A stretch of DNA of 64,000 nucleotides from Treponema sp. (GTDB taxonomy: Bacteria; Spirochaetota; Spirochaetia; Treponematales; Breznakiellaceae). Below, one piece after another: positions 8,484 through 16,413 of the stretch. The stretch spans positions 62,001 through 126,000 of the forward strand of contig WRLP01000004.1 in NCBI GenBank assembly GCA_009777535.1. Direction: 5' to 3'. Each line of letters opens with the position of its first letter. Within the stretch, counting starts at the first letter, position 1. A program made the position numbers and the translations under genes. The notes under the pieces are model-generated. The model was not told where the DNA came from and did not search any database. It saw only the letters and a program-made list of their open reading frames with translations.

Positions 8484-9608
8484 ATGAAGAACCTTGTAAA
8501 ACTTATCGTAAGCATCGCCCTTGCTGCGATGATCGGATTTACCATAACAGCCTGCGATACCGGCTCGGGCGGAGGCAAAAGTAAAACAGTAATATTCAGC
8601 CTTGATACGGTTGACGAAACTAGCTTTGTCATCACTTTACAGGGAGCTAATTGGGACAGCGACTTAGAAGACGATGATCTGGCACTTAGTCTAAGATTTA
8701 CCGGAAGATGTATTGACTCTTCTGAATATGAAAGTATCTTGCGCTATACCCATTTTGACATGGTAAAATCGAGCAATAAGGCATTAACTTTTACGCTTAT
8801 GGACGATTTAGCCATTTCGGAATCTGCAACCATAAGTTTTACGCCTTCCGGAGAAAATGGCTCTCTAGTACAATATGGCTGGTATGTTACTGATGGAGGT
8901 ACTTCTGTAGAATCTTATGGAGATACCACGTATCAGTTAAATTCCAATAAAAGCAGTATAACCTTACCTGTCGGCAAAGAGTCCCCACTTATCTACACAG
9001 CGCTTGATACCGCTATAGCTAACGCCAAGGCTGCAAAAGCCGGAGTGGAAGTCAGCGGCGCTGGAGATGGCAGCGAGTTCAGCCCTTTAATACAGTGGGT
9101 AACACAGGCCGCCTTGGACACTCTGAATGCCGCCATTACAGAAGCTGAAACTGTAAGGTCTGCGGCAACAACACAGGAACAGATTGATAATGCGGTAACT
9201 GCGCTTAATGCGGCAATGGCTGCGTTTACAACAGCGAAAAAAGCGGGAACACAGGACGGCGGAGGGGGCAGCAGCCTTATTGGAACATGGATTGGGGTTA
9301 CTGTTGATGAGATTTTGACATTTGATATTGATGGTAATTATGAATCGATAATGGACGGCAAGAAGGATACCAAAGGGATTTATAGCGCCAGTGGTCAAAC
9401 ACTCAATTTAACGATCACCTCTATGGGAGGGGGGAAGCTTGGATCTGGATATGACATAGAAAAATGGTACACAGTACCTGAAATTGATCCCTTTCTTCTT
9501 TTGTTTGTGGGGGATTACTTTACTACTTTCCAAGGGACTTATTCAATATCCGGCGATACGCTTACAATTGTTTTTTTGGGCAATACGGACGTTTACAACA
9601 GAAAATAG
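8484..9608 (+). CDS. Lipoprotein: N-terminal beta domain, FIVAR module, lipocalin-like C-terminus
   Basis: 374 aa from ATG 8484 (AAAGGAGA upstream; a TTG three bases earlier is less likely). The first 30 residues nearly copy the preceding lipoprotein, with C24 as lipid site. Residues about 31-165 form a beta-rich domain I do not recognise, about 166-255 a FIVAR module very close at DNA level to the first and second modules of the previous gene, and about 265-374 a lipocalin-like barrel beginning LIGTWIG and ending in an NRK tail typical of such Treponema proteins. It follows the first lipoprotein by 15 bp, so the two form an operon. Likely surface-exposed; function unknown. Confidence 0.82.
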   Translation: MKNLVKLIVSIALAAMIGFTITACDTGSGGGKSKTVIFSLDTVDETSFVITLQGANWDSDLEDDDLALSLRFTGRCIDSSEYESILRYTHFDMVKSSNKALTFTLMDDLAISESATISFTPSGENGSLVQYGWYVTDGGTSVESYGDTTYQLNSNKSSITLPVGKESPLIYTALDTAIANAKAAKAGVEVSGAGDGSEFSPLIQWVTQAALDTLNAAITEAETVRSAATTQEQIDNAVTALNAAMAAFTTAKKAGTQDGGGGSSLIGTWIGVTVDEILTFDIDGNYESIMDGKKDTKGIYSASGQTLNLTITSMGGGKLGSGYDIEKWYTVPEIDPFLLLFVGDYFTTFQGTYSISGDTLTIVFLGNTDVYNRK

Positions 9609-9660
9609 AGTTATCCATAAACTTATGAACAGCAGAAAACTACTTAAGCGAAAGCAGCAT

Positions 9661-9992
9661 TCACTCAAGCCATAAGGCCGCTGTCGGGACAGCAAGGAGG
9701 TTTTCTGCGAACCGAATCGTTCTGTCGCCGGAATATAAAATAATTCCGGTATAGGGTTTTTTAGTTTTTAAGATGTTTTCTGCAAACCATTCCTGCGGCC
9801 TAAGATCACTTTTGGAAACGCTGTGCCCGGCCTTTACTTCAACGCCAAGCAGAGAACCGTCGTCGTTTTCTACAATAAAATCTATCTCTCTGTTTTGCCT
9901 GCCTGCCTTGCGCCGGAAATCACTACAACACGGCGTAGCTTCAGAGCCCCTCCAACACCCTCTACCTGCCATCGTTTTAATTCTTTTGCCAT
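9661..9992 (-). pseudogene. Deletion remnant of an AAA/DUF4143 ATPase (locus 2)
   Basis: On the minus strand an ATG at 9992 with a perfect AAAGGAG 6-7 nt upstream opens a frame reading MAKELKRWQVEG..., reaching a Walker A (SGARQAGKT) and stopping two codons later. In another frame the same DNA continues as GRQNREIDFIVE...LLGVEVKAG, the C-terminal signature of DUF4143 ATPases, and runs to a stop at 9661. The simplest reading is an internal deletion of roughly 300 codons that joined the P-loop to the C-terminal nuclease-like segment out of frame. The 23-bp repeat array at 10012-10149 is its former promoter region. Confidence 0.8.
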
Positions 9993-10011
9993 AAAAGCTC
10001 CTTTTTCGCCT

Positions 10012-10149
10012 CTGCGAAAAGCATACTATAGTCCCTGCGAAAAGTATAGTATAAGCCATGCGAAATGCATAGTAGAACTTATGCGAAAAGTATAGTATAA
10101 GCTATGCAAAAAGCATGCTTTAACCCATGCGAAAAGGGTATCGCCATTC
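10012..10149. repeat. 23-bp tandem repeat array, six units
   Basis: Units start at 10012, 10035, 10058, 10081, 10104 and 10127, exactly 23 bp apart; the last is degenerate. The consensus reads (A/C)TGCGAAAAGTATAGTATA on the plus strand. On the minus strand each unit carries TATACTATAC followed by TTTTCGCA, so every copy holds a -10-like hexamer. The array ends about 20 bp upstream of the start of the broken ATPase gene at 9992 and reads into it. Confidence 0.9.
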
Positions 10150-10197
10150 GAAGGGTAGAGGCCAGGATTCCCGAACTTTGGGCGTAATAATATCATC

Positions 10198-10296
10198 TTG
10201 CCCTTATATTTTTTCATTATTTGGTTATTTTTGCCTTTATATTTAAGCAAAATCAGTTTAAGTTTGCCCTTATATTTTTTAATTTATACTTGTTTT
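10198..10296. repeat. Three direct repeats at exact 33-bp spacing
   Basis: TTGCCCTTATATTTTTT at 10198, TTGCCTTTATATTTAAG at 10231 and TTGCCCTTATATTTTTT at 10264. The first 14 bases are conserved with one change and the rest of each 33-bp unit is variable. The third copy reaches the predicted -35 (TTGTTT, 10290-10295) of the ATPase gene at 10337. The spacing, about three helical turns, puts all copies on the same face of the DNA. Confidence 0.85.
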
Positions 10297-10318
10297 AGCC
10301 ATAATATTGATTTATACT
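10290..10318 (+). promoter_or_regulatory. Promoter of ATPase locus 3
   Basis: TTGTTT at 10290-10295, 17-bp spacer, TATACT at 10313-10318. Initiation about 7 nt later leaves a leader of some 12 nt that just includes the AAAAGAGG ribosome binding site. Confidence 0.6.
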
Positions 10319-10336
10319 GGTTAAAAGAGGGCATCT

Positions 10337-11650
10337 ATGGCTTATAGGTATATGAAACGCAATATAGACGATGTTTTTTTAACATGGAAAAATGAGAAAA
10401 ATCGCAAAGTTTTGCTGCTTCGTGGTGCGAGGCAGGTTGGTAAATCCAGTTCTGTAAGGAATTTGGCTAAGCACTTTGATCATTTTTTAGAAGTAAATTT
10501 TGAAAAAGACATAAAAATTCATACTTTGTTTAATGGTGATTTAAACGTAAAAAATATTTGCGAAAATTTGTCTGTTTTGCTAAAAGTTCCAATAATTCCG
10601 GGGAAGACACTCGTTTTTTTCGATGAAATTCAAAGCTGCCCGAATGCCATAAGTTCTCTAAGGTTTTTTTATGAAGATTATCCTGAACTACACTTAGTAG
10701 CGGCCGGCTCGCTTTTAGAGTTAGCATTGGAAACATTGCCTTCTTTTGGAGTGGGTAGAATTCGATCTGTTTTTATTTACCCGCTTTCATATATGGAGTA
10801 TCTGTATGCATGCGGAGAAAGCGCTCTTTGGGACAAGGTAAGGGAAGCTTCACCCGAAAAACCTTTGTTTGAACCGTTTCACTTAAAATGCCTGGAATTC
10901 TTAAGAAAATTTCTGATAACAGGGGGAATGCCCGCCGTTGTAGCAGATTATGCTGAAAACAGGCAACTATACGATTCCCAAATAATACTTGATGATTTAG
11001 TAAATACATTTAAGACAGATTTTTCGAAGTATAAAAAACGAGTTCCCGATTTAAGAATTTCAAACGCATTTGATGCAGTAGTAAGCCAAAGCGGAACCAG
11101 GTTTAATTATTCAAAAGTAGAACCACTGAATAACAAACAGGTTAAGGAAAGCATAGAATTACTGCAAAAAGCCGGACTTGTGATACCGGTTATTCATTCA
11201 GCATCAAACGCCTTGCCGCTTGGAGGAGAAATCAATTCAAAGAAACAAAAGTTTATTTTACTGGACACAGGAATCTTTCAGCGTTTACAGGGTCTGGAAT
11301 TATCAGATATTTTACTTGGCGACAATATATCATTTGTTAACAAAGGCGCCATAGCCGAGCAGTTTGCCGGGCTGGAATTATTAAAATCGTCATCCTGTTA
11401 TTCCCGGGCAAGCCTTTATTTTTGGTCAAGAGAAAAACCCCAAAGTAATGCAGAGATAGACTATATTGTCCAAAGAAGCTCTAATATTATCCCAATCGAG
11501 GTAAAGTCGGGAAGCTCCGGAAAAATGCAAAGTATGTATACTTTTCTTACAGAAAAAAAGTTGGAATACGGCATACGCACCTCGCTGGAAAATTTTTCTG
11601 TGTATGACAAAATAAAAGTATACCCGCTTTACGCCATAGGGACTTTGTAA
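10337..11650 (+). CDS. AAA ATPase with DUF4143 C-terminal domain (locus 3)
   Basis: 437 aa. Walker A GARQVGKS at 30-37, Walker B VFFDE with D96-E97 then IQ, sensor AAGSLLELAL, and PLSYMEYL, which marks the family. The C-terminal domain keeps a full EIDYIV...IPIEVKSG stretch, an intact D-(x)n-ExK pattern of the PD-(D/E)XK nuclease type, unlike locus 1. Members are widespread and often multi-copy in gut bacteria, with no agreed function. AAAAGAGG precedes the ATG by about 7 nt. The phased 33-bp repeats and promoter lie directly upstream; the gene ends 6 bp from a convergent gene of unknown function. Confidence 0.88.
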   Translation: MAYRYMKRNIDDVFLTWKNEKNRKVLLLRGARQVGKSSSVRNLAKHFDHFLEVNFEKDIKIHTLFNGDLNVKNICENLSVLLKVPIIPGKTLVFFDEIQSCPNAISSLRFFYEDYPELHLVAAGSLLELALETLPSFGVGRIRSVFIYPLSYMEYLYACGESALWDKVREASPEKPLFEPFHLKCLEFLRKFLITGGMPAVVADYAENRQLYDSQIILDDLVNTFKTDFSKYKKRVPDLRISNAFDAVVSQSGTRFNYSKVEPLNNKQVKESIELLQKAGLVIPVIHSASNALPLGGEINSKKQKFILLDTGIFQRLQGLELSDILLGDNISFVNKGAIAEQFAGLELLKSSSCYSRASLYFWSREKPQSNAEIDYIVQRSSNIIPIEVKSGSSGKMQSMYTFLTEKKLEYGIRTSLENFSVYDKIKVYPLYAIGTL

Positions 11651-11656
11651 GCCCCT

Positions 11657-12640
11657 CTATTTAACGCCGGATAGATATCTCTTAATCGCAAGGTAATCGC
11701 TGAAGAATTTCGGGAAGCTCATGTTAAGCTCGCCGGCTATTGCGGCGAATCTGTAGCGGGTAAAAATTTCCTGGTACATTTCACAATCCCTGTTTGCCTG
11801 CTCCACTATTGCCCAGCCCCTGTCCAGCGGGCCGCGTATCAGGAAACTGCCGTCTCGTGAACATGTCATGTGATAGATTTTTCTGCCCGCCTTTGACTTA
11901 AGGTAAATTTGCGCGCCATACCATGGTTCGGCAACAGCTTCCCCTGTTTTTGCAGCAGCCTGCTCTTCGTATAACATATCTTCATTATAATCAAAAGTAT
12001 TAACAACCGGCGCAGCATTGTTTCCCGTGAAAAACTGATACAGATCGCCCCAGTAACAGCAGAAAATATTTTCATTTTGGGATTTATACATTTCATGATA
12101 CGCCGGTTTTACATTGCCCAACGCAGCAAAATAATCCCTGAACTCATTGTTTGAAATTTTTTGGGGCAATACAGCGATAAAATAATATTCTTGTGAGCCT
12201 TTTATCAATTGGCATGATTTTTTTATTGATTTATTGCCGGATATATCATTCCCAAGGTTAACATTGTTCTGCAGTTCATTCATTAAATGCAAACGGCCGA
12301 AAATATTACCGGAAACAATTTCTTTACCAGCCTTTTTTTTATTAAGCTCGTTTTTAAGCCGGAAAAAATGCTGTTTTATTGAATAGCTTCCATCTTCCGT
12401 TTTTACGCTTCCATCAATGAAAAACACTGTTGTCTTACCATCGGATTCTCCGGTCATAAGAAGATCGCAGCTTCCATTACTGCCAAAAGCCTGGTCTACA
12501 AGATATGTAAAATTAGTATAGTTTTTACCGGTATGAATACCGAGTTTTTCCAGAAAAGCACCTGTCAAGCCGGGGTTTTGCTCAAGATAATACGCAATAC
12601 TGTTAAAAATACCGCGTTCAGAATAACCGAATATCGACAT
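11657..12640 (-). CDS. Protein of unknown function, 327 aa
   Basis: I do not recognise the family. No signal peptide or membrane helix is seen, so it is probably cytoplasmic. The N-terminal third contains CDLLMTG followed by TTVFFIDGSVK, an acidic-strand-strand-lysine arrangement that could be a divergent PD-(D/E)XK-like core, but this is weak. The middle is lysine- and asparagine-rich; the C-terminal third has aromatic and charged helices. TATAAT and GTGAGG lie upstream of the ATG. It converges with the DUF4143 ATPase of locus 3 with 6 bp between the stops and is the last gene of the accessory region. Confidence 0.65.
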   Translation of the reverse strand: MSIFGYSERGIFNSIAYYLEQNPGLTGAFLEKLGIHTGKNYTNFTYLVDQAFGSNGSCDLLMTGESDGKTTVFFIDGSVKTEDGSYSIKQHFFRLKNELNKKKAGKEIVSGNIFGRLHLMNELQNNVNLGNDISGNKSIKKSCQLIKGSQEYYFIAVLPQKISNNEFRDYFAALGNVKPAYHEMYKSQNENIFCCYWGDLYQFFTGNNAAPVVNTFDYNEDMLYEEQAAAKTGEAVAEPWYGAQIYLKSKAGRKIYHMTCSRDGSFLIRGPLDRGWAIVEQANRDCEMYQEIFTRYRFAAIAGELNMSFPKFFSDYLAIKRYLSGVK

Positions 12641-12671
12641 AAAGCCTCACTGTTAATATTATACACAATAT

Positions 12672-14942
12672 TTATACTGCGCGCAGGATTTCTCTTGGCT
12701 TGCTGCCCTGGGCCGGACCGACCACCCCCCGGTGTTCCATTTCTTCCACAAGCCGCGCAGAACGGTTGTACCCGATCTTCAAGCGGCGCTGAATGTAACT
12801 GGCGCTGGCCTTGCCCTGCTGAAGAACAATCTCCAGGGCTTTTTCATACAGGGGATCATCACCGTCAGAAAAAAGAGAAGGGCCAAGCTCTTCGGCTTCA
12901 TCTTCATAAAAGATTTCATCATCTATATATTCAGGTTTACCGTATGTTTTAACATGTTCAACAACGGCCTCAACTTCTTCCTCTGAAACAAAAGCTCCCT
13001 GCATTCTGATTGGGAAGGGATCAACAACACCGGCATAGAGCATATCGCCCTTACCCAGCAGTTTCTCTGCACCAACCATATCAATTATTATCCGGCTGTC
13101 CATTTTACTCGCGACCATAAAGGCGATACGGCTGGGAATATTTGCCTTGATAAGACCCGTAATAACATCAATCGACGGGCGCTGGGTCGCCAGCACAAGG
13201 TGGATTCCAACCGCACGGCTCATGGCAGCAAGGCGGGCTACAGTGGACTCAAGTTCCTTGCCTGTTGTTGCCATTAAATCCGCAAATTCGTCGATGATTA
13301 TCACTATGTACGGCAGATGTTCCTGGGCTATATTTTTTTCTTTTACACGCTTGTTGTAACTTCGAATGTCGCGTACGCCCATTGAATCCAGACATGAATA
13401 ACGCCTCTCCATTTCATAAATGCAGTATTGCAGGGCCTGGAATGCCTTCTTGGGCTCGGTAATTACAGGCGTTAAAAGATGGGGAATGTCGTTATATAGT
13501 TTGAGCTCAACTATTTTAGGATCGATTAAAATCAGGCGGCACTCAGCCGGATTAAGCTGATAAAGGATCGACAGGATCATTGAATTAACACAGACAGATT
13601 TACCGGATCCGGTTGCGCCGGCGATAAGCAAATGGGGCATCTGCACAAGATCGATGGTCTGGGCTTCGCCTGAAATATCTTTTCCCATAACAACCGGAAT
13701 TTCATGCCGTTTGCCGCTGCCGCGCAGTTCCCCTTCGATAATTTCCTTAAAGGAGACAATGTTTCGCCTGACATTGGGAACCTCGATACCCACCGCGTGT
13801 TTTCCGGGAATGGGGGCAACAATCCGCACCGAGGACGCTGCCAGGCGCAGGGCGATATTGTCCTGCAAGCCGACAATGCGGGAAAGTTTTACACCGGGCG
13901 CGGGAAGAATCTCGAACATTGTGATTACGGGGCCTTTTCGTATTCCCGTAACTTCGGCCTGTATCCTGAATTCTTCGAGCGTTTCCTTTAAGGCAACCGC
14001 AGCATCCCTTGTAGCCTGATCAATAATCCAGTATTCTCCGTCAGGATATTCATTAAGGATATCAACCGGAATTTTATATTTTTTTGAAGACGTTTTCCCC
14101 GAATGTACGGCTGCCTTTTTGCGAATCTGTTCGCTGTGTGCCGCCGCAGCAGCTTCCGCTTCCTCAATGGCGCGTTCGACTCCGTCAAGCGCCATGATGT
14201 CAGCATCAGGCTCCCCTATGGGTTCTTCAATCTCTTCCAACTCTTCCTGCGACTGAAATTTATTAAACGGGATAACGACAGCAGGCTCGTCTCTCTCATA
14301 ATCAGGTCTTGGCGGCGGCAGCAGGAAAACCTGATTGCGGCGGCGGGTCCGGTTGTATCCGCCGGCCGCGGCTTTCTCTCCCACAGGAAAAAGAAGATTT
14401 TTCAAAATCTTCAGGGTAAGCACTTCCAATATGGTAACAAGCACAATTACAAAGCTGAAACCTGTTTTACCTGCAAAATCCAAAAATGCAAGTTGTGATG
14501 CCCTGTACTGAAAATCCCGGATAAAGGTGAAACCCACAGCAAGCGTAAAAAAGGGAAAAATACTCGCGCTGAGTATGAAAATCCGGTCAGGGCGCCAGGC
14601 GGGATCAGCCAGAATAAAAGCGGCATAGCCCAAATAAACGGGAATCAAGAGAGAGAGAATCCCGAAAGAGCGTGCAAAAAAACCGCCCGGCGCGGCGGGA
14701 AATACTTTAATTCCAAAAAGAGCGTTTAACAGGGAGAGGGATAACAACAAACCGCAAAGCCCCAGAAAAGCCGTTCCCGCGATGGCAATGGCACGGAATT
14801 TGAAAGCCTGGTCATTGTCAAATTTATACTTTAGTTCAGGGAATGAGGGAATCTTAAACCGGCGGTTAAGTCCGGTTCTGACCCTTTTTTTTATGTTTAC
14901 ATACGAAAAACGGGAAAATTGTTTATTTTGCAAGGCGCGCAT
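12672..14942 (-). CDS. ftsK: DNA translocase FtsK/SpoIIIE
   Basis: 756 aa. Four hydrophobic segments lie between about 48 and 180, followed by an acidic linker (about 220-280), the alpha/beta motor with Walker A AGATGSGKS at 441-449 and Walker B IIIDEFADL near 545, and a C-terminal winged-helix gamma domain (about 690-756, ASYIQRRLKIGYNRSARLVEEME) that reads KOPS-type guide sequences. It pumps chromosome ends through the septum and activates XerCD. GGAGGG directly abuts the ATG at 14942, which is poor spacing; an in-frame TTG at 14933 would sit 9 nt from it and may be the true start. Confidence 0.96.
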   Translation of the reverse strand: MRALQNKQFSRFSYVNIKKRVRTGLNRRFKIPSFPELKYKFDNDQAFKFRAIAIAGTAFLGLCGLLLSLSLLNALFGIKVFPAAPGGFFARSFGILSLLIPVYLGYAAFILADPAWRPDRIFILSASIFPFFTLAVGFTFIRDFQYRASQLAFLDFAGKTGFSFVIVLVTILEVLTLKILKNLLFPVGEKAAAGGYNRTRRRNQVFLLPPPRPDYERDEPAVVIPFNKFQSQEELEEIEEPIGEPDADIMALDGVERAIEEAEAAAAAHSEQIRKKAAVHSGKTSSKKYKIPVDILNEYPDGEYWIIDQATRDAAVALKETLEEFRIQAEVTGIRKGPVITMFEILPAPGVKLSRIVGLQDNIALRLAASSVRIVAPIPGKHAVGIEVPNVRRNIVSFKEIIEGELRGSGKRHEIPVVMGKDISGEAQTIDLVQMPHLLIAGATGSGKSVCVNSMILSILYQLNPAECRLILIDPKIVELKLYNDIPHLLTPVITEPKKAFQALQYCIYEMERRYSCLDSMGVRDIRSYNKRVKEKNIAQEHLPYIVIIIDEFADLMATTGKELESTVARLAAMSRAVGIHLVLATQRPSIDVITGLIKANIPSRIAFMVASKMDSRIIIDMVGAEKLLGKGDMLYAGVVDPFPIRMQGAFVSEEEVEAVVEHVKTYGKPEYIDDEIFYEDEAEELGPSLFSDGDDPLYEKALEIVLQQGKASASYIQRRLKIGYNRSARLVEEMEHRGVVGPAQGSKPREILRAV

Positions 14943-15010
14943 CCCTCCGCTTCATTATCGGCGGGTTTTGGGCCCAAATTTATGCTTTTCCACGACTATG
15001 GCGACTGCAG

Positions 15011-15026
15011 AAATGCATGTGCATTT
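15011..15026. promoter_or_regulatory. Inverted repeat upstream of the glgC promoter
   Basis: AAATGCA-TG-TGCATTT, a perfect 7+2+7 inverted repeat ending 5 bp before the predicted -35. The size and position suit a dimeric regulator of glgC; no regulator can be named. Confidence 0.4.
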
Positions 15027-15031
15027 TGGCA

Positions 15032-15060
15032 TTGCGACAGTTGTGAGAAAGCCTTATACT
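15032..15060 (+). promoter_or_regulatory. glgC promoter
   Basis: TTGCGA at 15032-15037, 17-bp spacer, TATACT at 15055-15060. The expected leader is about 70 nt, ending in the strong AAAGGAGG before glgC. Confidence 0.65.
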
Positions 15061-15135
15061 GATAAAATAGCGCTGTTGGGTATTAGTCCAACCGGGGGTT
15101 CCTGATTCTTCTATCGATAACAAAGGAGGTGCTGT

Positions 15136-16407
15136 ATGTCTGATATTTTATCCATTGTGCTTGGCGGCGGTAAGGGCACCCGCCTGTTTCCACTGACCCA
15201 GTCCCGGGCAAAACCGGCTGTCCCTTTCGGGGGGAAGTACCGTCTTGTAGACATTCCCATTTCAAACTGTATCAATTCAAACCTGCGCCAGATTTATATT
15301 GTAACCCAGTTCAACTCAGCCTCTCTCCACCTGCATGTCGGGCAGACATATATGTTCGACATCTTTTCGAACGGATTTGTTGAAATTCTGGCGGCAGAAC
15401 AGACCTTTGAACATTCGGGGTGGTACGAGGGAACGGCTGACGCGGTGCGCAAGAATTTCCCCCATTTCAGGACACAGAACCCTTCCTACTACATTATTTT
15501 ATCGGGCGACCAGCTTTACCGCATGGATCTGCGCGACCTCCTTAAAAACCATGTTAGTTCCGGTGCCGCGATAACCATTGCCTGTACAGGCGTCAGCAGG
15601 GAAGAGGCAAGCGCCCTTGGCATTCTGAAAGTTGATAAAAATTACCGGATTACCGAGTTTATGGAAAAACCCGGACCTGTCAAGGACATATCAAATTTCC
15701 GTACTCCGCGTGAGATATGGAATGATGAAAACAAAGACGACTGCTATCTGGGTTCCATGGGCATCTATGTTTTTAACGCGAAAGCGATGGAAGAATGTCT
15801 TGATAATGATCTGACCGATTTTGGCAAGGAAGTTATACCGGCGGCAATCCAAAAACTAAAAGTAAACGGATATATTTTCGACGGATACTGGGAAGATATC
15901 GGAACAATCAAAAATTTTTATGATACCAATCTGGAGTTAACTTCACTTACACCGCGTTTCGATTTTTACGATGAAAATATGCCTATTTACACCCACATGC
16001 GCAATCTTCCCCCTTCAAAAATGAATTTCAGCAACCTAACCCAGTCTATTGCTTCAGAGGGCTGCATCATAACAAACGCGAATATTTCCAACTCGATCGT
16101 TGGAATCCGCACCATCATCGAACCCGGTTCAAGCCTTAACGGAGTTGTATGCATGGGCGCAGACTCCTACGAGAGTGAAACCCAGAAAGCGCAGAATGCC
16201 GAGGCAAGAGTCCCAAACATGGGAATTGGCCGCGGAGTAATAATAAAAGGCGCGATTCTGGACAAAAATGTCCGCATAGGCGAAGGCTGCCGTATAGGGG
16301 TCGACGACATTGCACGCACCGATGGCAATTACGGCCATTACTATATCGTGGACGGGATAATTGTTATCCCAAAGAATACTATTCTTTATCCCGGAACAGT
16401 TATATAA
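15136..16407 (+). CDS. glgC: Glucose-1-phosphate adenylyltransferase
   Basis: 423 aa, the standard bacterial length. It makes ADP-glucose from ATP and glucose-1-phosphate for glycogen synthesis. Seen: the nucleotide-binding GGGKGTRLFPLT at the N-terminus, the AKPAVPFGGKYRLVD substrate segment, the SGDQLYRMD strand, GIYVFN, YWEDIGTI and a C-terminal left-handed beta-helix with repeated G-x-R-I-G-E-G. AAAGGAGG at perfect spacing. The next gene starts 6 bp after the stop. Glycogen synthase is encoded 30 kb away (45741-47282). Confidence 0.97.
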   Translation: MSDILSIVLGGGKGTRLFPLTQSRAKPAVPFGGKYRLVDIPISNCINSNLRQIYIVTQFNSASLHLHVGQTYMFDIFSNGFVEILAAEQTFEHSGWYEGTADAVRKNFPHFRTQNPSYYIILSGDQLYRMDLRDLLKNHVSSGAAITIACTGVSREEASALGILKVDKNYRITEFMEKPGPVKDISNFRTPREIWNDENKDDCYLGSMGIYVFNAKAMEECLDNDLTDFGKEVIPAAIQKLKVNGYIFDGYWEDIGTIKNFYDTNLELTSLTPRFDFYDENMPIYTHMRNLPPSKMNFSNLTQSIASEGCIITNANISNSIVGIRTIIEPGSSLNGVVCMGADSYESETQKAQNAEARVPNMGIGRGVIIKGAILDKNVRIGEGCRIGVDDIARTDGNYGHYYIVDGIIVIPKNTILYPGTVI

Positions 16408-16413
16408 TTACCA

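Noticed and set aside
10026-10250. 74-aa minus-strand open frame
   Set aside because: It translates the 23-bp and 33-bp repeats; the repetitive peptide is a by-product of the arrays.
5187-12640. Prophage or integrative element
   Set aside because: No integrase, attachment repeats or phage structural genes; only ATPases, lipoproteins and repeats are seen.
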